Shown: one piece after another, positions 16,366 to 25,007 of the stretch | Layout of the letters: every line of letters begins with the position of its first letter | How positions within the stretch are numbered: the stretch's first letter is position 1 | Assembly (NCBI GenBank): GCA_021781555.1 | Contig: JAJXWQ010000027.1 | Location: 1 to 41,727, forward strand | DNA: 41,727 bases | From: a bacterium | Lineage (GTDB): Bacteria; Cyanobacteriota; Sericytochromatia; S15B-MN24; VGJW01 | Direction: 5' to 3' | Notes under the pieces: model-generated | Seen by the model: only the letters and a program-made list of their open reading frames with translations | Databases searched by the model: none | What the model was told of the DNA's origin: nothing | Made by a program: the position numbers and the translations under genes

Positions 16366-17649
16366 TCAGCGGTTTTCACCAACCTCGTTCTCTCCGATAC
16401 CGAGGGCCGGAGGCTTGCCGGTCGGGGTGTCGGACGCCCGGGAAAGCGCGGGGCGCGCATCTCCTGGGACCTCGCGCGGCAGCGTGAACCGGAAGGTGCT
16501 GCCCCTACCCACCGTGCTCTCCACGCTCGTCGTGCCTCCCATGGCCTCGACGAGGTGCTTGACGATCGCCAGCCCGAGGCCCGTCCCCCCCACCTCGCGC
16601 GAGCGACCCGCATCCACCCGGTAGAACCTTTCGAAGAGGCGGGGCAGGTGCCTCGCCTCGATGCCGGGCCCCGAGTCCGAGATCGAGACCTGGACCATGC
16701 GTCCCTCCGGGTGGGCTCTCACGGCGATCGCTCCGCCTTCGGAGCTGTACTTTACGGCGTTCTCCAGGAGATTGGAAAGAACCTGTTCGAGGGCGCCCGC
16801 GTCGGCCAGTGCCGGCGGGAGGAACGGCGAGGGCTCGGCCTTGATCGCGATCCCCTTGGCGGCGGCCATCTCCTTGAACTGGGCCGCCACGCGGCGGATC
16901 TCTCCCGCCAGTTCGATGCGCGAGACCGGCAGCCGATGCTGCCGGGATTCGATACGGGAAAGGTCGAGCAAGTCCTCCACGAGCCGCTCCATGCGCTTGG
17001 CATTGCGACCGATGGCGTCGGCCAGCGTGACGGCCATCTCGGGATCGCGGCCCAGGGCCTGGTCCAGCGTCTCCGTCGCCGAAAGAATGGTTGCCAGGGG
17101 GGTTCTGAGTTCGTGCGAGACGTTGGCGACGAAATCCCGGCGTACGACCTCCAGCCGGCGCAACTCCGAGACGTCCACGCACACGGCGACCAACCCGCGC
17201 CCGGCCAGGCCGGTCGCGTGGACGAGGAGGCGCCGGCAGGGGCCGGAGGGGAGGATGAGCTCGATTTCCCCCGAGACCGCCGCCTGGGCCCCCCACCCGC
17301 GGGCGAGCAGCTCTTCGAAGCCCGGGTGGGACACGGCCTCGATCGGGAGGCGCTCGGAGGGCTCTCCGGTGATGTCGAACATCTCCCGGAATGCCCGGTT
17401 GGCCAGCACGATCCGGCCGCCGGCATCCAGGGCGAGAATGCCCTCTTGCATGGCCGCAAGAATGTCGCGAAGGCGGTCGCGTTCCGGCTCGAGCCGGGCG
17501 CAGGCATCCTTGAGCGCGCCGACCTCGGCGTGCAGTCGGGCGATCTCCCGGGCCTGCGCGCGGTGGCGCTGCCCCCCGAGCGAGCCCGCGAGCAGGCCAC
17601 CGGCCAGGAGACCCGCCAGGGCCGGTACGAGCGTCAAGACGGCGGCCAC
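16366..17649 (-). CDS. phoR: PhoR-like sensor histidine kinase
   Basis: A 427-residue kinase from a GTG start 3 nt after the regulator's stop. One N-terminal hydrophobic segment (residues 4-26) anchors it; there is no periplasmic domain. A helical linker is followed by a PAS domain (about 55-165), HisKA with H179 in NVSHELRTPL, and HATPase_c with N-box SNLLENAVKYS, DSGPGIE and GGTGLGLAIVKHLVEAMGG. This single-TM, PAS, no-periplasmic-sensor layout is that of PhoR, which reads phosphate status through PAS contacts with PhoU and the Pst transporter. Adjacent phosphate transporter and PhoB-like regulator support the name. No pst or phoU genes are in the window. Confidence 0.8.
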   Translation of the reverse strand: MAAVLTLVPALAGLLAGGLLAGSLGGQRHRAQAREIARLHAEVGALKDACARLEPERDRLRDILAAMQEGILALDAGGRIVLANRAFREMFDITGEPSERLPIEAVSHPGFEELLARGWGAQAAVSGEIELILPSGPCRRLLVHATGLAGRGLVAVCVDVSELRRLEVVRRDFVANVSHELRTPLATILSATETLDQALGRDPEMAVTLADAIGRNAKRMERLVEDLLDLSRIESRQHRLPVSRIELAGEIRRVAAQFKEMAAAKGIAIKAEPSPFLPPALADAGALEQVLSNLLENAVKYSSEGGAIAVRAHPEGRMVQVSISDSGPGIEARHLPRLFERFYRVDAGRSREVGGTGLGLAIVKHLVEAMGGTTSVESTVGRGSTFRFTLPREVPGDARPALSRASDTPTGKPPALGIGENEVGENR

Positions 17650-17652
17650 CAG

Positions 17653-18345
17653 CTAGAGGTCCGGCGACGCGACGAACCGGTATCCGACCCCGCGGACCGT
17701 CTGGACGTAATCGCAGGCCGGTCCGAGCTTCTCGCGGAGCCGCTTGATGTGCGTGTCCACCGTGCGGAGCGTCATCTCGCCCTGAAAGCCCCAGACGTCG
17801 TCGAGGAGCCTCTCGCGGGTCTGGACGCGATCCCTGCGGTCGAAGAGCGTGCAGAGCAGCCGGAACTCGAGCGCCGTGAGTTCGATCTCATCGCGGTCGA
17901 CCCAGACCCGGTGGGCTTCGGCGTCGATCGCCAGGAGGCCGAAAGGCACGAAGCTCGCCGTACGGGCCTCCGGCAGGGGCTGCCGCTTGAGAATGACGCC
18001 GATTCGCAAGAGGAGTTCCTTGACGCTGAACGGCTTGACGACGTAGTCCTCGGCTCCGAGCTCGAAGCCCGCGATCCGGTCGGCTTCCTGGCCCCTGGCG
18101 GTGAGCATCAGGATCGGGATCCCGGCCGTCGTGCCGTCCAGCTTGAGGCGCTGGCAGACCTCGGCGCCGTCGAGATCGGGGAGCATCAGGTCGAGCAAGA
18201 TGGCGTCCGGATGGGATTGTATGGCCAGGCGTAAACCCTCGTGGCCACCCGTCGCCGTCAGCACCTCGTGGCCCTCCTGGCGCAGGTTGTAAGCAAGAAC
18301 GAGCAGCAGGTCCTTTTCGTCCTCGACGACCAGGATTCGAGCCAA
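17653..18345 (-). CDS. phoB: PhoB-like OmpR-family response regulator
   Basis: A 230-residue regulator starting at TTG (LAR.. read as MARILVVEDE) with GAGGT about 4 nt upstream. The receiver has the acidic pair E8-D9, phospho-acceptor D52 in LLDLMLP, T82 and K104 in YVVKPF. The C-terminal half is a winged helix (TALEFRLLCTLF, DDVWGF, TVDTHIKRLREKLG, VRGVGYRF). The OmpR/PhoB assignment is secure; the PhoB specificity rests on its kinase partner and the phosphate transporter. It is co-oriented with phoR, which starts 3 nt after its stop. Confidence 0.84.
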   Translation of the reverse strand: MARILVVEDEKDLLLVLAYNLRQEGHEVLTATGGHEGLRLAIQSHPDAILLDLMLPDLDGAEVCQRLKLDGTTAGIPILMLTARGQEADRIAGFELGAEDYVVKPFSVKELLLRIGVILKRQPLPEARTASFVPFGLLAIDAEAHRVWVDRDEIELTALEFRLLCTLFDRRDRVQTRERLLDDVWGFQGEMTLRTVDTHIKRLREKLGPACDYVQTVRGVGYRFVASPDL

Positions 18346-18432
18346 ACGTACCTCAGTAGGACATCCGGGAGACCTTCAAGAGGTTACCCGTGCCGGCACA
18401 TCGCGGCAAGCGCCCGCAAGCCGGGCCCGCCG

Positions 18433-19218
18433 TCAGCTCGCGGATGCCGTGAGGTTCTGTAGGTCCCAGCTTCCAGGGGGGGTGGTCCAGAAGCTGCTGG
18501 ACACGGTTTCCTCGACCACCGGAGCCGTCACGATCCGCAGCGTGGGAGCGGGCTGACGCCTCCAGCTGCGACCGAGCAGGCGCAAGCTGGCGGCAGCTCC
18601 GGCAAGGAACGCCAGGCCGTCGAGGCCCGTCCAGCCGAGGCTCCGGTGCGGCCCTGGCGCGCTGGCCGGCCCCGGTACCGAGAGGACCGGCTGTAGCTGG
18701 AAGTCGTTCGCCGCGGACGTGTCGCGGCTCGGCGACGTCGGGCGAACCTGCGCGGGAAGTTCGGCCTGCGATCTCCCGGGCAGACGCTCGACCACCACTC
18801 CGGCCGGGACGATCTCGACGGGAAACCGGGAGGCGGCCGCCGCTGGCCCGGCGGCCCGACCCAAAGACGTTGCGCCGGCGCTCAGGGCCGGCAGCTGCAA
18901 AACCTGACCCACCATGATGCGCGCAGGATCGGTCAGGTGGTTCAGTCGGGCGATCTCCGGCCACCGACTCCCCGAGCCGAGATCCCTGGCTGCGATGCGA
19001 TACAGGGATTCCCCTGCCACGACGACGTGCTGGGCTTGCTCGGCGAGGGCCTGGCCAGCGGATCCCACGATCACCGCGACCGCAGCGGCAACAGGCAACA
19101 CCGGGAGCTCCCGCTTCGGCTCGGGCTCCAGGGCCGCGAGCAGAACGGCGATCTCGGCGTGGATGTCAGGCTGGTCTGCAAACGAGGCCTGAAGTCTGGC
19201 GAACCTGCGGGCATTCAT
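18433..19218 (-). CDS. Membrane-anchored LysM-domain protein
   Basis: A 261-residue protein with GGAGAGA about 5 nt before the ATG. Residues 1-38 are cytoplasmic and charged; 39-58 (PVLPVAAAVAVIVGSAGQAL) form a transmembrane anchor; 62-110 form a LysM module (HVVVAGESLYRIAARDLGS..WPEIARLNHL..IMVGQVLQLP), which binds peptidoglycan glycan strands. A Pro/Ser-rich linker follows, then a second weak hydrophobic segment near 200-215 (GLAFLAGAAASLRLLG) and an Arg-rich stretch. This resembles the LysM part of large membrane regulators, but no effector domain is seen. It is 87 nt upstream of phoB on the same strand. Confidence 0.75.
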   Translation of the reverse strand: MNARRFARLQASFADQPDIHAEIAVLLAALEPEPKRELPVLPVAAAVAVIVGSAGQALAEQAQHVVVAGESLYRIAARDLGSGSRWPEIARLNHLTDPARIMVGQVLQLPALSAGATSLGRAAGPAAAASRFPVEIVPAGVVVERLPGRSQAELPAQVRPTSPSRDTSAANDFQLQPVLSVPGPASAPGPHRSLGWTGLDGLAFLAGAAASLRLLGRSWRRQPAPTLRIVTAPVVEETVSSSFWTTPPGSWDLQNLTASAS

Positions 19219-19331
19219 GCGTGTCTCTCCGGGGCGGCGCGACCGGGGCCAATGATAACAAGCGGTGGATCCCGCCCGAGGTGGCCGCGCTCACAATTAG
19301 CAACACTTCCCGGGTACAAGGCCTGCGTCCC

Positions 19332-19940
19332 ATGTCGCGATCCCTTTTCTTCGCCACCGCGCTCGTCGTGCTGGCCGCTGCCTGCAGCGTCCGGTCACCG
19401 GCCGCTGCGCCGAATCGACCCGCGCTCGCACCGTCAGCGACGCCGCAGCCTTCGGACCTGGTCACCCGTACCGGCATCACCCATCCCCTGCACGCCGACT
19501 GGAACGCGGGCGTTTTCTTCCACACCTACAACTTCGACTTCCCCACCGGGACCTTCGAGGACCTGCCGGCCACCTCCGACTTCGGGCAGGTCGACTTCGA
19601 GGCCGATGGCGCTGGCGGCGGCGGTGCGGGCAACTACTTCGTCGCCCAGCGCACGTCCCTGTCCCGGCCCGTCGTCGTGTACTTCCAGGACGAGACCGCG
19701 GTGGGTTACGCCGCGCTTGCGGTCGCGCCGACGTCCGGCTGGGGATTTCCGGGCGGCCCCCAGCCCTATCTGGCGATCGCCTCCGGAAGCGTCGTCGCCT
19801 TCCAGGTCACGGTTCCGCCGGCAACGGCCAGTTGCTACGGGAAGCTCCGCGTCACCTCGACAGGTCCCAGTGCCCAGGGGCCCGAGATCGGGTTCGACTA
19901 CACCTACCAGATGGCTACCGGCAGCACGATCCTCGAGTGA
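19332..19940 (+). CDS. Predicted lipoprotein of unknown function
   Basis: About 202 residues from ATG at 19332; the open frame continues upstream but only this start gives a signal peptide. Residues 1-18 (MSRSLFFATALVVLAAAC) form a lipoprotein signal with lipobox LAAAC, lipidated Cys18. A Pro/Ala-rich linker follows. The mature part is rich in Gly, aromatic residues and beta-type segments (FFHTYNFDFPTGTFEDLP, VVVYFQDETAVGYAALAV) and has one late cysteine. I do not recognise the family. It is divergent from the LysM gene. Confidence 0.65.
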   Translation: MSRSLFFATALVVLAAACSVRSPAAAPNRPALAPSATPQPSDLVTRTGITHPLHADWNAGVFFHTYNFDFPTGTFEDLPATSDFGQVDFEADGAGGGGAGNYFVAQRTSLSRPVVVYFQDETAVGYAALAVAPTSGWGFPGGPQPYLAIASGSVVAFQVTVPPATASCYGKLRVTSTGPSAQGPEIGFDYTYQMATGSTILE

Positions 19941-19989
19941 TGGCCGTGCCGTCCCCGGCATGGTCGCTCGCATCTTGGCGGAAAAGTCA

Positions 19990-20036
19990 CGGGCCCCGTT
20001 TGCCGCCTCGGGGCCGATCCCTGCAAACCGGGTGCG
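19990..20036 (+). repeat. Truncated copy B of interspersed repeat
   Basis: This matches only the right half of the repeat family: gggccccgtttg, a diverged middle and a caaaccggg end. The left hairpin half is missing. It lies between the convergent lipoprotein and DUF421 genes. Confidence 0.55.
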
Positions 20037-20048
20037 CCCTGTATGGGT

Positions 20049-20603
20049 TCAGCCGGGATGGTGAATGGTCTTGACCACCCGATGGGCTCGCTTCACCTCG
20101 GTGCCGGTGGGAACGATGCTGATCGAGCCGTCGAGTTCGAGGACCGCGAGCTTGACCCCGGAGGGATCGTCCACGCCATGCTCGCGCATCGCCTGCTTGA
20201 TCTCCTCCACGTTCACGCGCTCTCGCCTCATATTCTCGTGGAGCCAGTTGCCGTCGTGGATGAGGAGGACGGGGCTACCCTCGAGCAGCCGCCGTGCCCG
20301 CGCCGAGCGGGACTCGATCAGCGAAACGATCCAGTTGACGATGATCAGCGTCAGGGCGGCGATCAAGCCCCCGCTCAGGCTCGTGTCCGGGCCCACCATC
20401 GCGTTCTGGACGGCGTTGGAAATCACCAGGATGAGGGCCAGATCGAAGACGTTCATCTGCCCCATCGAACGGCGGCCGAGGAGCCGGAAAACCGCGATGA
20501 GGAAGCCGTACACGACGAGCGTCCGGAAGACGATCTGGAGCAGCGGCGTCCCGGGGATCCAGGCCGGAGCGACCAGGCTCCAGAGATGCTGCGGCACGGA
20601 CAT
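20049..20603 (-). CDS. DUF421 (YetF/YcaP-like) membrane protein
   Basis: A 184-residue protein from ATG at 20603; the upstream extension of the frame runs through the tRNA-Leu gene and is not real. Three N-terminal hydrophobic helices (about 15-85) carry the family's FRTLVVYGFLIAVFRLLGRR and MNVFDLALILVISNAVQNAM motifs. The C-terminal cytoplasmic part has the typical GSPVLLIHDGNWLHENMRR strand-turn and a second small beta unit. DUF421 proteins occur in many bacteria, YetF among them in Bacillus; their role is unclear. It is 84 nt downstream of the tRNA gene on the same strand. Confidence 0.85.
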   Translation of the reverse strand: MSVPQHLWSLVAPAWIPGTPLLQIVFRTLVVYGFLIAVFRLLGRRSMGQMNVFDLALILVISNAVQNAMVGPDTSLSGGLIAALTLIIVNWIVSLIESRSARARRLLEGSPVLLIHDGNWLHENMRRERVNVEEIKQAMREHGVDDPSGVKLAVLELDGSISIVPTGTEVKRAHRVVKTIHHPG

Positions 20604-20687
20604 GTGCAAAGCATACAACGGGCCAGGCATGGAAGGCAGGACCGGCCTCGCCGGTACCCGGGCCGAAACCCGCATCCTGCCGCGTAG

Positions 20688-20768
20688 TGGGGGAGGGGGG
20701 ACTTGAACCCCCACGCCTTGCGGCGCCTGATTTTGAGTCAGGTGCGTCTGCCATTCCGCCACTCCCCC
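20688..20768 (-). tRNA. tRNA-Leu(CAA)
   Basis: On the minus strand GGGGGAG pairs with CTCCCCC as the acceptor stem, followed by discriminator A; CCA is not encoded. The anticodon loop is CTCAAAA in a CTGA/TCAG-type stem, giving anticodon CAA. GCGCCGCAAGGCGT forms the long variable arm of a class II tRNA, and GGGGG-TTCAAGT-CCCCC is the T arm. The length of 81 nt without CCA fits tRNA-Leu. Confidence 0.96.
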
Positions 20769-20783
20769 GGAGTGAGGAGCTTC

Positions 20784-20792
20784 AGTCTACCA
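20784..20792 (-). promoter_or_regulatory. Possible extended -10 promoter for tRNA-Leu
   Basis: On the minus strand TG-G-TAGACT lies about 15 bp before the tRNA 5' end, at the expected distance for a -10 element. No clear -35 is visible. Confidence 0.3.
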
Positions 20793-21094
20793 GACTTCCC
20801 GGCGCCGGTGGCCGGTGTCCAAGCACAGGTGCGGCCGGTCGGGCGAGCCCCCCGGATCTTGCCCGAGATGTTGCCACTTCTGCGTGATGCGTTGTACCGG
20901 ATCGGTCACGACAACGCCCGGGTCGCCGATGCATCGGGGCCTGGGCGGGATGCGCGAGGTTGTCGTGAGCCTATGGTGAAAGATTTAATGAAACTTCTTC
21001 GGTCGTGGCGTGGTCTTCCAGTAGTTTCCCTCGGTAGTATGATGCTAGATTGTTACGCGCCGTAGTTATGCAAGTCGTTGAACGGGAGGGGACG
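20793..21094. other. Gene-free stretch with possible promoter at 21038-21043
   Basis: These ~300 bp lie between tRNA-Leu and the small gene at 21095 and hold no convincing gene. The second half is noticeably more AT-rich than its surroundings. TATGAT at 21038-21043 is a fair -10 hexamer for the downstream gene, but only a weak -35 (ttccag) is present. Confidence 0.4.
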
Positions 21095-21442
21095 ATGCCT
21101 ATAAACGCGCCCATTATCGATGTCCAGATCGCGATCGACGTCATCGGGCAGATCGAGGCCAAAGCGGAGCTTTCGCATCTACGGGTAAAGAAGTACCGGA
21201 ATTTCCTCACGATCTACAGCTTCGAAGGCAAGTCCTCCAAGCGGCACGCTCGCCTGGCCTTGGGCGAGGATTCGAGCTGGCAGCTGCACCTTCCGATCGG
21301 CAACGATGACTGGGAGATGACCCGGCTCTGCCGGACCCTGGAGGACGTGATGCAAACCCTGCTTGGCGATTGTCTGAACGGACTGGCCCAGGGGCCAGAT
21401 GCACTCAGGTTGGACGTGATCCGCATCGGGTACCTCGGATAG
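21095..21442 (+). CDS. Small hypothetical protein
   Basis: A 115-residue protein started at the ATG with GGGAGGGG only 3-4 nt upstream; an earlier ATG at 21050 lacks such a site. It has no signal peptide or membrane segment. Hydrophobic and charged residues alternate normally (IIDVQIAIDVIGQIEAKAEL, then FLTIYSFEGKSSKRHARLAL, then WQLHLPIGNDDWEMTRLC), indicating a real folded alpha/beta protein. I do not recognise the family. It precedes rsmG by 249 bp on the same strand. Confidence 0.65.
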   Translation: MPINAPIIDVQIAIDVIGQIEAKAELSHLRVKKYRNFLTIYSFEGKSSKRHARLALGEDSSWQLHLPIGNDDWEMTRLCRTLEDVMQTLLGDCLNGLAQGPDALRLDVIRIGYLG

Positions 21443-21574
21443 AGGGACGAGCCGATCTCCGTGCGGCTATCTCGGGGCCGACAAGCCTGGGTGCAAGCAT
21501 GTCGATCGCCAGACTTTTCGTGAAAAACCCACGATCGTCTGGCGGTCAATTGTGACGTCAAACTTAACGATCAT

Positions 21575-21604
21575 TTGTTCCGCCCGGCGCATAGTCGGGA
21601 TAGT
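21575..21604 (+). promoter_or_regulatory. Possible promoter upstream of rsmG
   Basis: TTGTTC and GATAGT are separated by 18 bp within a relatively AT-rich patch. They lie about 90 bp before the rsmG start. Both hexamers match the sigma-70 consensus at four of six positions. Confidence 0.3.
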
Positions 21605-21691
21605 GGACGGGTATAAGGCCTGTGCCGGGAGGCTTGGAACACTCTGATTACGCCGTGGGAGCTACTAGTAGAGTCTGCTAAGGCTTATCAG

Positions 21692-22324
21692 GTGAGCCTT
21701 TCGGTAGAACAGGTCGAGAGTTTTCGGCGCTATCACGAGCTTCTGCTCGAGGGCAACGAGGCTTTCAATCTGACTCGGATCACCGGGGAGCGTGAAGTTG
21801 TCGTCAAGCACTTCGTCGATTCCCTGGCTACCCTTCAAGGCGTTCCCTTGCCCTGGCGAGAGCGGGCCGTCACCCTGCTGGATGTCGGTTCCGGCGCCGG
21901 GTTCCCCGGGATTCCGGTTCTACTTGCCTGTCCTCGCTGGCACGGAATACTGCTCGAGGCCCGGCGGAAGAAGGCCGAGTTCCTGGCCCACGCGATCGTG
22001 CAGCTCGGTCTTGCCGAGCGGGTCCAGGCCCGGTGGGGGCGCGCCGAGGAGGCTCCACGGGATGAACTTGGTCGGTATGATGTGGTGACGGCAAGGGCGG
22101 TGGCGGATCTGGGGCGGCTGGCGGGCTGGACGCTCCCGTTCGTGAAGCCGGGGGGGCGGGCGGTTCTACCGAAGGGTCCCCGGGCCGACGAAGAGGTCGA
22201 AGCTGCCCAGATCGCGATGGCGCGGTCGGGCGGGGCCCGGCCCGAGGCGGTCGGCTTCGAGCTCCCGGAGGGGCACGGTAGCAGGTCCCTGGTGGTCATC
22301 GAGAAGCAACATACGGAAAAGTAG
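21692..22324 (+). CDS. rsmG: 16S rRNA (guanine527-N7)-methyltransferase RsmG
   Basis: A 210-residue protein; the GTG start is fixed by an in-frame stop just upstream (21679). The N-terminus carries the family's FRRYHELLLEGNEAFNLTRIT and VKHFVDSLATL motifs. The SAM-binding loop is LLDVGSGAGFPGIPV, followed by LLEARRKKAEFL, VTARAVADL and KPGGRAVLPKG. RsmG methylates G527 of 16S rRNA; its loss causes low-level streptomycin resistance. It is often beside mnmG or parAB, none of which is here. Confidence 0.95.
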   Translation: MSLSVEQVESFRRYHELLLEGNEAFNLTRITGEREVVVKHFVDSLATLQGVPLPWRERAVTLLDVGSGAGFPGIPVLLACPRWHGILLEARRKKAEFLAHAIVQLGLAERVQARWGRAEEAPRDELGRYDVVTARAVADLGRLAGWTLPFVKPGGRAVLPKGPRADEEVEAAQIAMARSGGARPEAVGFELPEGHGSRSLVVIEKQHTEK

Positions 22325-22426
22325 ATTTATCAACTTCCTGATATAGGTTTCCGTTTCGCAGGGTACATGGGGTTGGGTAGCGGTCCCGTCCGCGGGGGGC
22401 GGGGTCGCAAGTCGAAGAGGTTGGCT

Positions 22427-22822
22427 ATGAAGAACTTCTCGGTCGTTCAGGAGCACTTCAAGAAGCTGCGCTGCGCTCATTGCAATGAGGCTTTCACCCC
22501 GGATGGAGTCAAGCTCTTGCGAGAGGAGAAGGACTACTGGGTCGTCAAGGTCCACTGCACGGCTTGCAACCAGCCCGCCGGTGTGGCGATCGTCGGCGTG
22601 GAGTACGAGAGCGTCGAGGCGCAGGCCGGGCGCGATCGCGGTGAGCTGCCCGCTCCGGCCCAGGGCTACAACACCCGTAGCCGGTCGATCTTCTCGTCCC
22701 GGCGGGAAGAAGAGCGCTTTGCCGGCCTTCCCGCCATCTCGCCGGACGAGGTCCTGGACGCGCACAAGTTCTTTTCGGATCTGGGATCCAACTGGGCCGA
22801 CCTCCTTCCCAAGCGCAAGTAA
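22427..22822 (+). CDS. Small zinc-ribbon protein
   Basis: A 131-residue protein with GAAGAGG about 7 nt before the ATG. Two knuckles, C16-x2-C19 (CAHC) and C44-x2-C47 (CTAC), separated by about 24 residues form a typical zinc ribbon. A charged linker and a helical C-terminus (ISPDEVLDAHKFFSDLGSNW) ending in LLPKRK follow. The helical end suggests a protein- or RNA-binding partner site. The function is unknown. It lies 102 nt after rsmG on the same strand and converges with the Memo-family gene. Confidence 0.72.
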   Translation: MKNFSVVQEHFKKLRCAHCNEAFTPDGVKLLREEKDYWVVKVHCTACNQPAGVAIVGVEYESVEAQAGRDRGELPAPAQGYNTRSRSIFSSRREEERFAGLPAISPDEVLDAHKFFSDLGSNWADLLPKRK

Positions 22823-22926
22823 CCAGGCGACCTTCAGCCAGGGGCCCGGGGCGATACCTTCGCCTTTCGGGCCTCTCTCGCATCCAGGGGCCGGGGCGTA
22901 TCCGGAGCTGACGGCAACCTGGCGCT

Positions 22927-24096
22927 TCAGGCAAAGAAACTCATGGCCGCGAAGGTGACGCGGCTGTCTTCTTGATCCATCACGGCATGGTTGTAATCGA
23001 GCAGCGTCCCCCCCTTGGGCCCGACGAGCTGGAGCATGGACCAGACGCTCGAGTGCCCGCAGATGCGCGTCGAGTTGCCGTCGGCGTGAATGGCGCTCCA
23101 GAAGCCGGCGTCGTCTGCCAGGACCAGGCGGTCGATGGCCGAGCGGTCGCGGTCTTCGATGCGATCCAGCATGGGCCCGGCGGCCTGGCGATCGCCGTAC
23201 ATGGGCCCGATATGCGAGAAATCGACGCTGGCCACGACCGTGACGCGCTTTCCCGATTCGGCGAGCACGTCGCGGAGGATCTTCAGGACCGGGCGAAGGC
23301 GCTGCACGGAGTCGGGGCCGAAGGCCGTCAAGAGGGGCACCATGGTGAAGGGCGCCCGCGCCAGGTGGCGGAGGAAGACGGCCTGAAACTCGACGCTGTG
23401 CTCGCGCTGCTGGACCAGTTGATCCGCCAGGATCCAGTCGCCCAGTCGGCCGACGAGCTCAGCGCAGATCTCTCGATCAGCCGGCACGGGGCCCAGCGGG
23501 GTGGCGAAATCGACGGGCGCCAGGGAGAGCCCGTGCTTGAGACCGGCGTGGCCGATGCCCAGCACGACGTAGACATCCGCGGGCGCGGCGTCCACCAGGG
23601 AACGGTAGCCATGAGCATAGGTGGCGCCGCCCAGGCGCGGATCGATGTGCGGGAGCACGAATCCGGCTAGCTGCTCGCTGCGTCGAGATGGGGCGGTTAC
23701 CTGCGCGAGGAGTCCGTCGATCCAGCGGGCCGTTTCCAGACCTACCTCCGGATAGCACTTCCCGGCCAGCCGCGCTGGCCGGGGTTCCGAGAGCGCCCGG
23801 CGTTCCAGGAGCCCGATCTTCTCGAGGACCCGGGCGTCTGCCAGGAGCTGGAACTCGGCCAGCTGCTCGGCCACGAGCGTCACCGTCTGCGCCGAGACGG
23901 CCTGGCCCTCTCGGCCAAGGCTCCTGGCGATAGCTTCGACCGTACTGACGCCGTCGAAATGCCGGGCTATGGCGAGGAAAGCGAGCGGTACGGCAACGGG
24001 GTCGGGCTGCAGTTCCAGGGGGTCGATGACGACGAGCCGAGCGGGATCCTCGGGGAAGGGGCGAATGTCGAGCGGGCGGAGGGCTGACGGAACCAT
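22927..24096 (-). CDS. Memo-family (AmmeMemoRadiSam system B-like) protein with extra N-terminal domain
   Basis: A 389-residue protein from ATG at 24096 (no strong ribosome-binding site; an upstream extension looks non-coding). The C-terminal ~260 residues carry Memo motifs: FVLPHIDPRLGG, VVLGIGHAG, QQREHSVEFQAVFL and VASVDFSHIGPMYG, whose histidines and acids line the metal pocket in LigB-type dioxygenase relatives. The first ~130 residues are a separate helical domain (FLAIARHFDGVSTVEAIARS..), perhaps PqqD- or winged-helix-like, not part of the minimal Memo fold. The usual partners (AMMECR1 and a radical SAM enzyme) are not in the window. The reaction is unknown. Confidence 0.82.
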   Translation of the reverse strand: MVPSALRPLDIRPFPEDPARLVVIDPLELQPDPVAVPLAFLAIARHFDGVSTVEAIARSLGREGQAVSAQTVTLVAEQLAEFQLLADARVLEKIGLLERRALSEPRPARLAGKCYPEVGLETARWIDGLLAQVTAPSRRSEQLAGFVLPHIDPRLGGATYAHGYRSLVDAAPADVYVVLGIGHAGLKHGLSLAPVDFATPLGPVPADREICAELVGRLGDWILADQLVQQREHSVEFQAVFLRHLARAPFTMVPLLTAFGPDSVQRLRPVLKILRDVLAESGKRVTVVASVDFSHIGPMYGDRQAAGPMLDRIEDRDRSAIDRLVLADDAGFWSAIHADGNSTRICGHSSVWSMLQLVGPKGGTLLDYNHAVMDQEDSRVTFAAMSFFA

Positions 24097-24326
24097 GACG
24101 ACAGCGTAGCGGATCCGGCCGCGATCGGATGTCCGCAGCCTCCGGTCGCAAGGTGTTGGTCGGCACTCGGGTACCCGACGCCAGGATCCCGGCCAGTGCT
24201 GGTCTCCGGGGCTCGGCAAAATGGCGTAGCCCGATTTCGCCGATCGGCTGGTCATGGCAGGGGCCTGGCGCGGTAGAATAGGGCCAGGAGCGCGTCGTGG
24301 TTTGCGTCTCCCCCTGGGGAGCTCCG

Positions 24327-24992
24327 ATGATCCGAGTTCTCGTCGTCGACGATCACCCGATAGTCCGTCGCGGGACCTGCGAAATTCTCGCAGATGCGCC
24401 GGACCTCGAGGTCGTGGGCGAGGGATCCAACGGCGCCGAGGCGATCGAGCTGTCGGACCGGTTGAGGCCTGACGTGCTGATCATGGACGTATCCATGCCC
24501 GTGCTGGACGGCGTCGAGGCTACCCGCCGCCTTTCGGCCGTGCCCGGTGGCCCCGGGGTCCTGATCCTGTCTGCGGGTGGCGAGGACGATCAGATCCTCG
24601 GCGCCTTGCGCGCGGGCGCACTGGGATACCTCCTCAAGACGGCCCCGGACGAGTTGCTCATCGAGGCGGTCCGGTTGGTCGAGCAGCGCAAGCCTGCGGT
24701 CTTGCAGCCCGAGGTCACGCGAGTTCTCGTCGGCGGGGTTTCCGAGACTTCCGGAGCCCGCGAGGTTCTGGACCTTCAGGAGTCCCTGTCGGAACGTGAG
24801 ATCGAGGTTCTGAAGGAAGTAGCCAAGGATCTTGCCAACAAGCAGATCGCGACTCGGCTTGCCATCTCGGACCGCACCGTGCAGCAGCACCTGGCCAATG
24901 TCTATGGCAAGCTCGGGGTTTCATCTCGTACCGGGGCCGTGCTGAAAGCCTTGCAGCTTCGGCTCCTGGCTCTCGAAGACTGCAAGCTCTGA
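24327..24992 (+). CDS. NarL/FixJ-family response regulator
   Basis: A 221-residue regulator, started at the ATG of MIRVLVVDDH with GGGGAG 5 nt upstream. The receiver has D8-D9, phospho-acceptor D54 in LIMDVSMP, S82 and K104. The C-terminal LuxR-type helix-turn-helix reads LSEREIEVLKEVAKDLANKQIATRLAISDRTVQQHL (in parts). No kinase gene is adjacent. The FecR-domain gene begins 15 nt after its stop and a barrel-like gene follows, so the three probably form an operon. Confidence 0.9.
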   Translation: MIRVLVVDDHPIVRRGTCEILADAPDLEVVGEGSNGAEAIELSDRLRPDVLIMDVSMPVLDGVEATRRLSAVPGGPGVLILSAGGEDDQILGALRAGALGYLLKTAPDELLIEAVRLVEQRKPAVLQPEVTRVLVGGVSETSGAREVLDLQESLSEREIEVLKEVAKDLANKQIATRLAISDRTVQQHLANVYGKLGVSSRTGAVLKALQLRLLALEDCKL

Positions 24993-25007
24993 GGGGAGAC
25001 GGTGGCG

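Noticed and set aside
20604-20762. N-terminal extension of the DUF421 gene
   Set aside because: It translates the tRNA-Leu gene on the same strand.
22839-22910. Two similar stretches (ccaggggcccggggcg and ccaggggccggggcg) after the zinc-ribbon gene
   Set aside because: A short imperfect direct repeat in very GC-rich sequence; likely chance, with no flanking structure.
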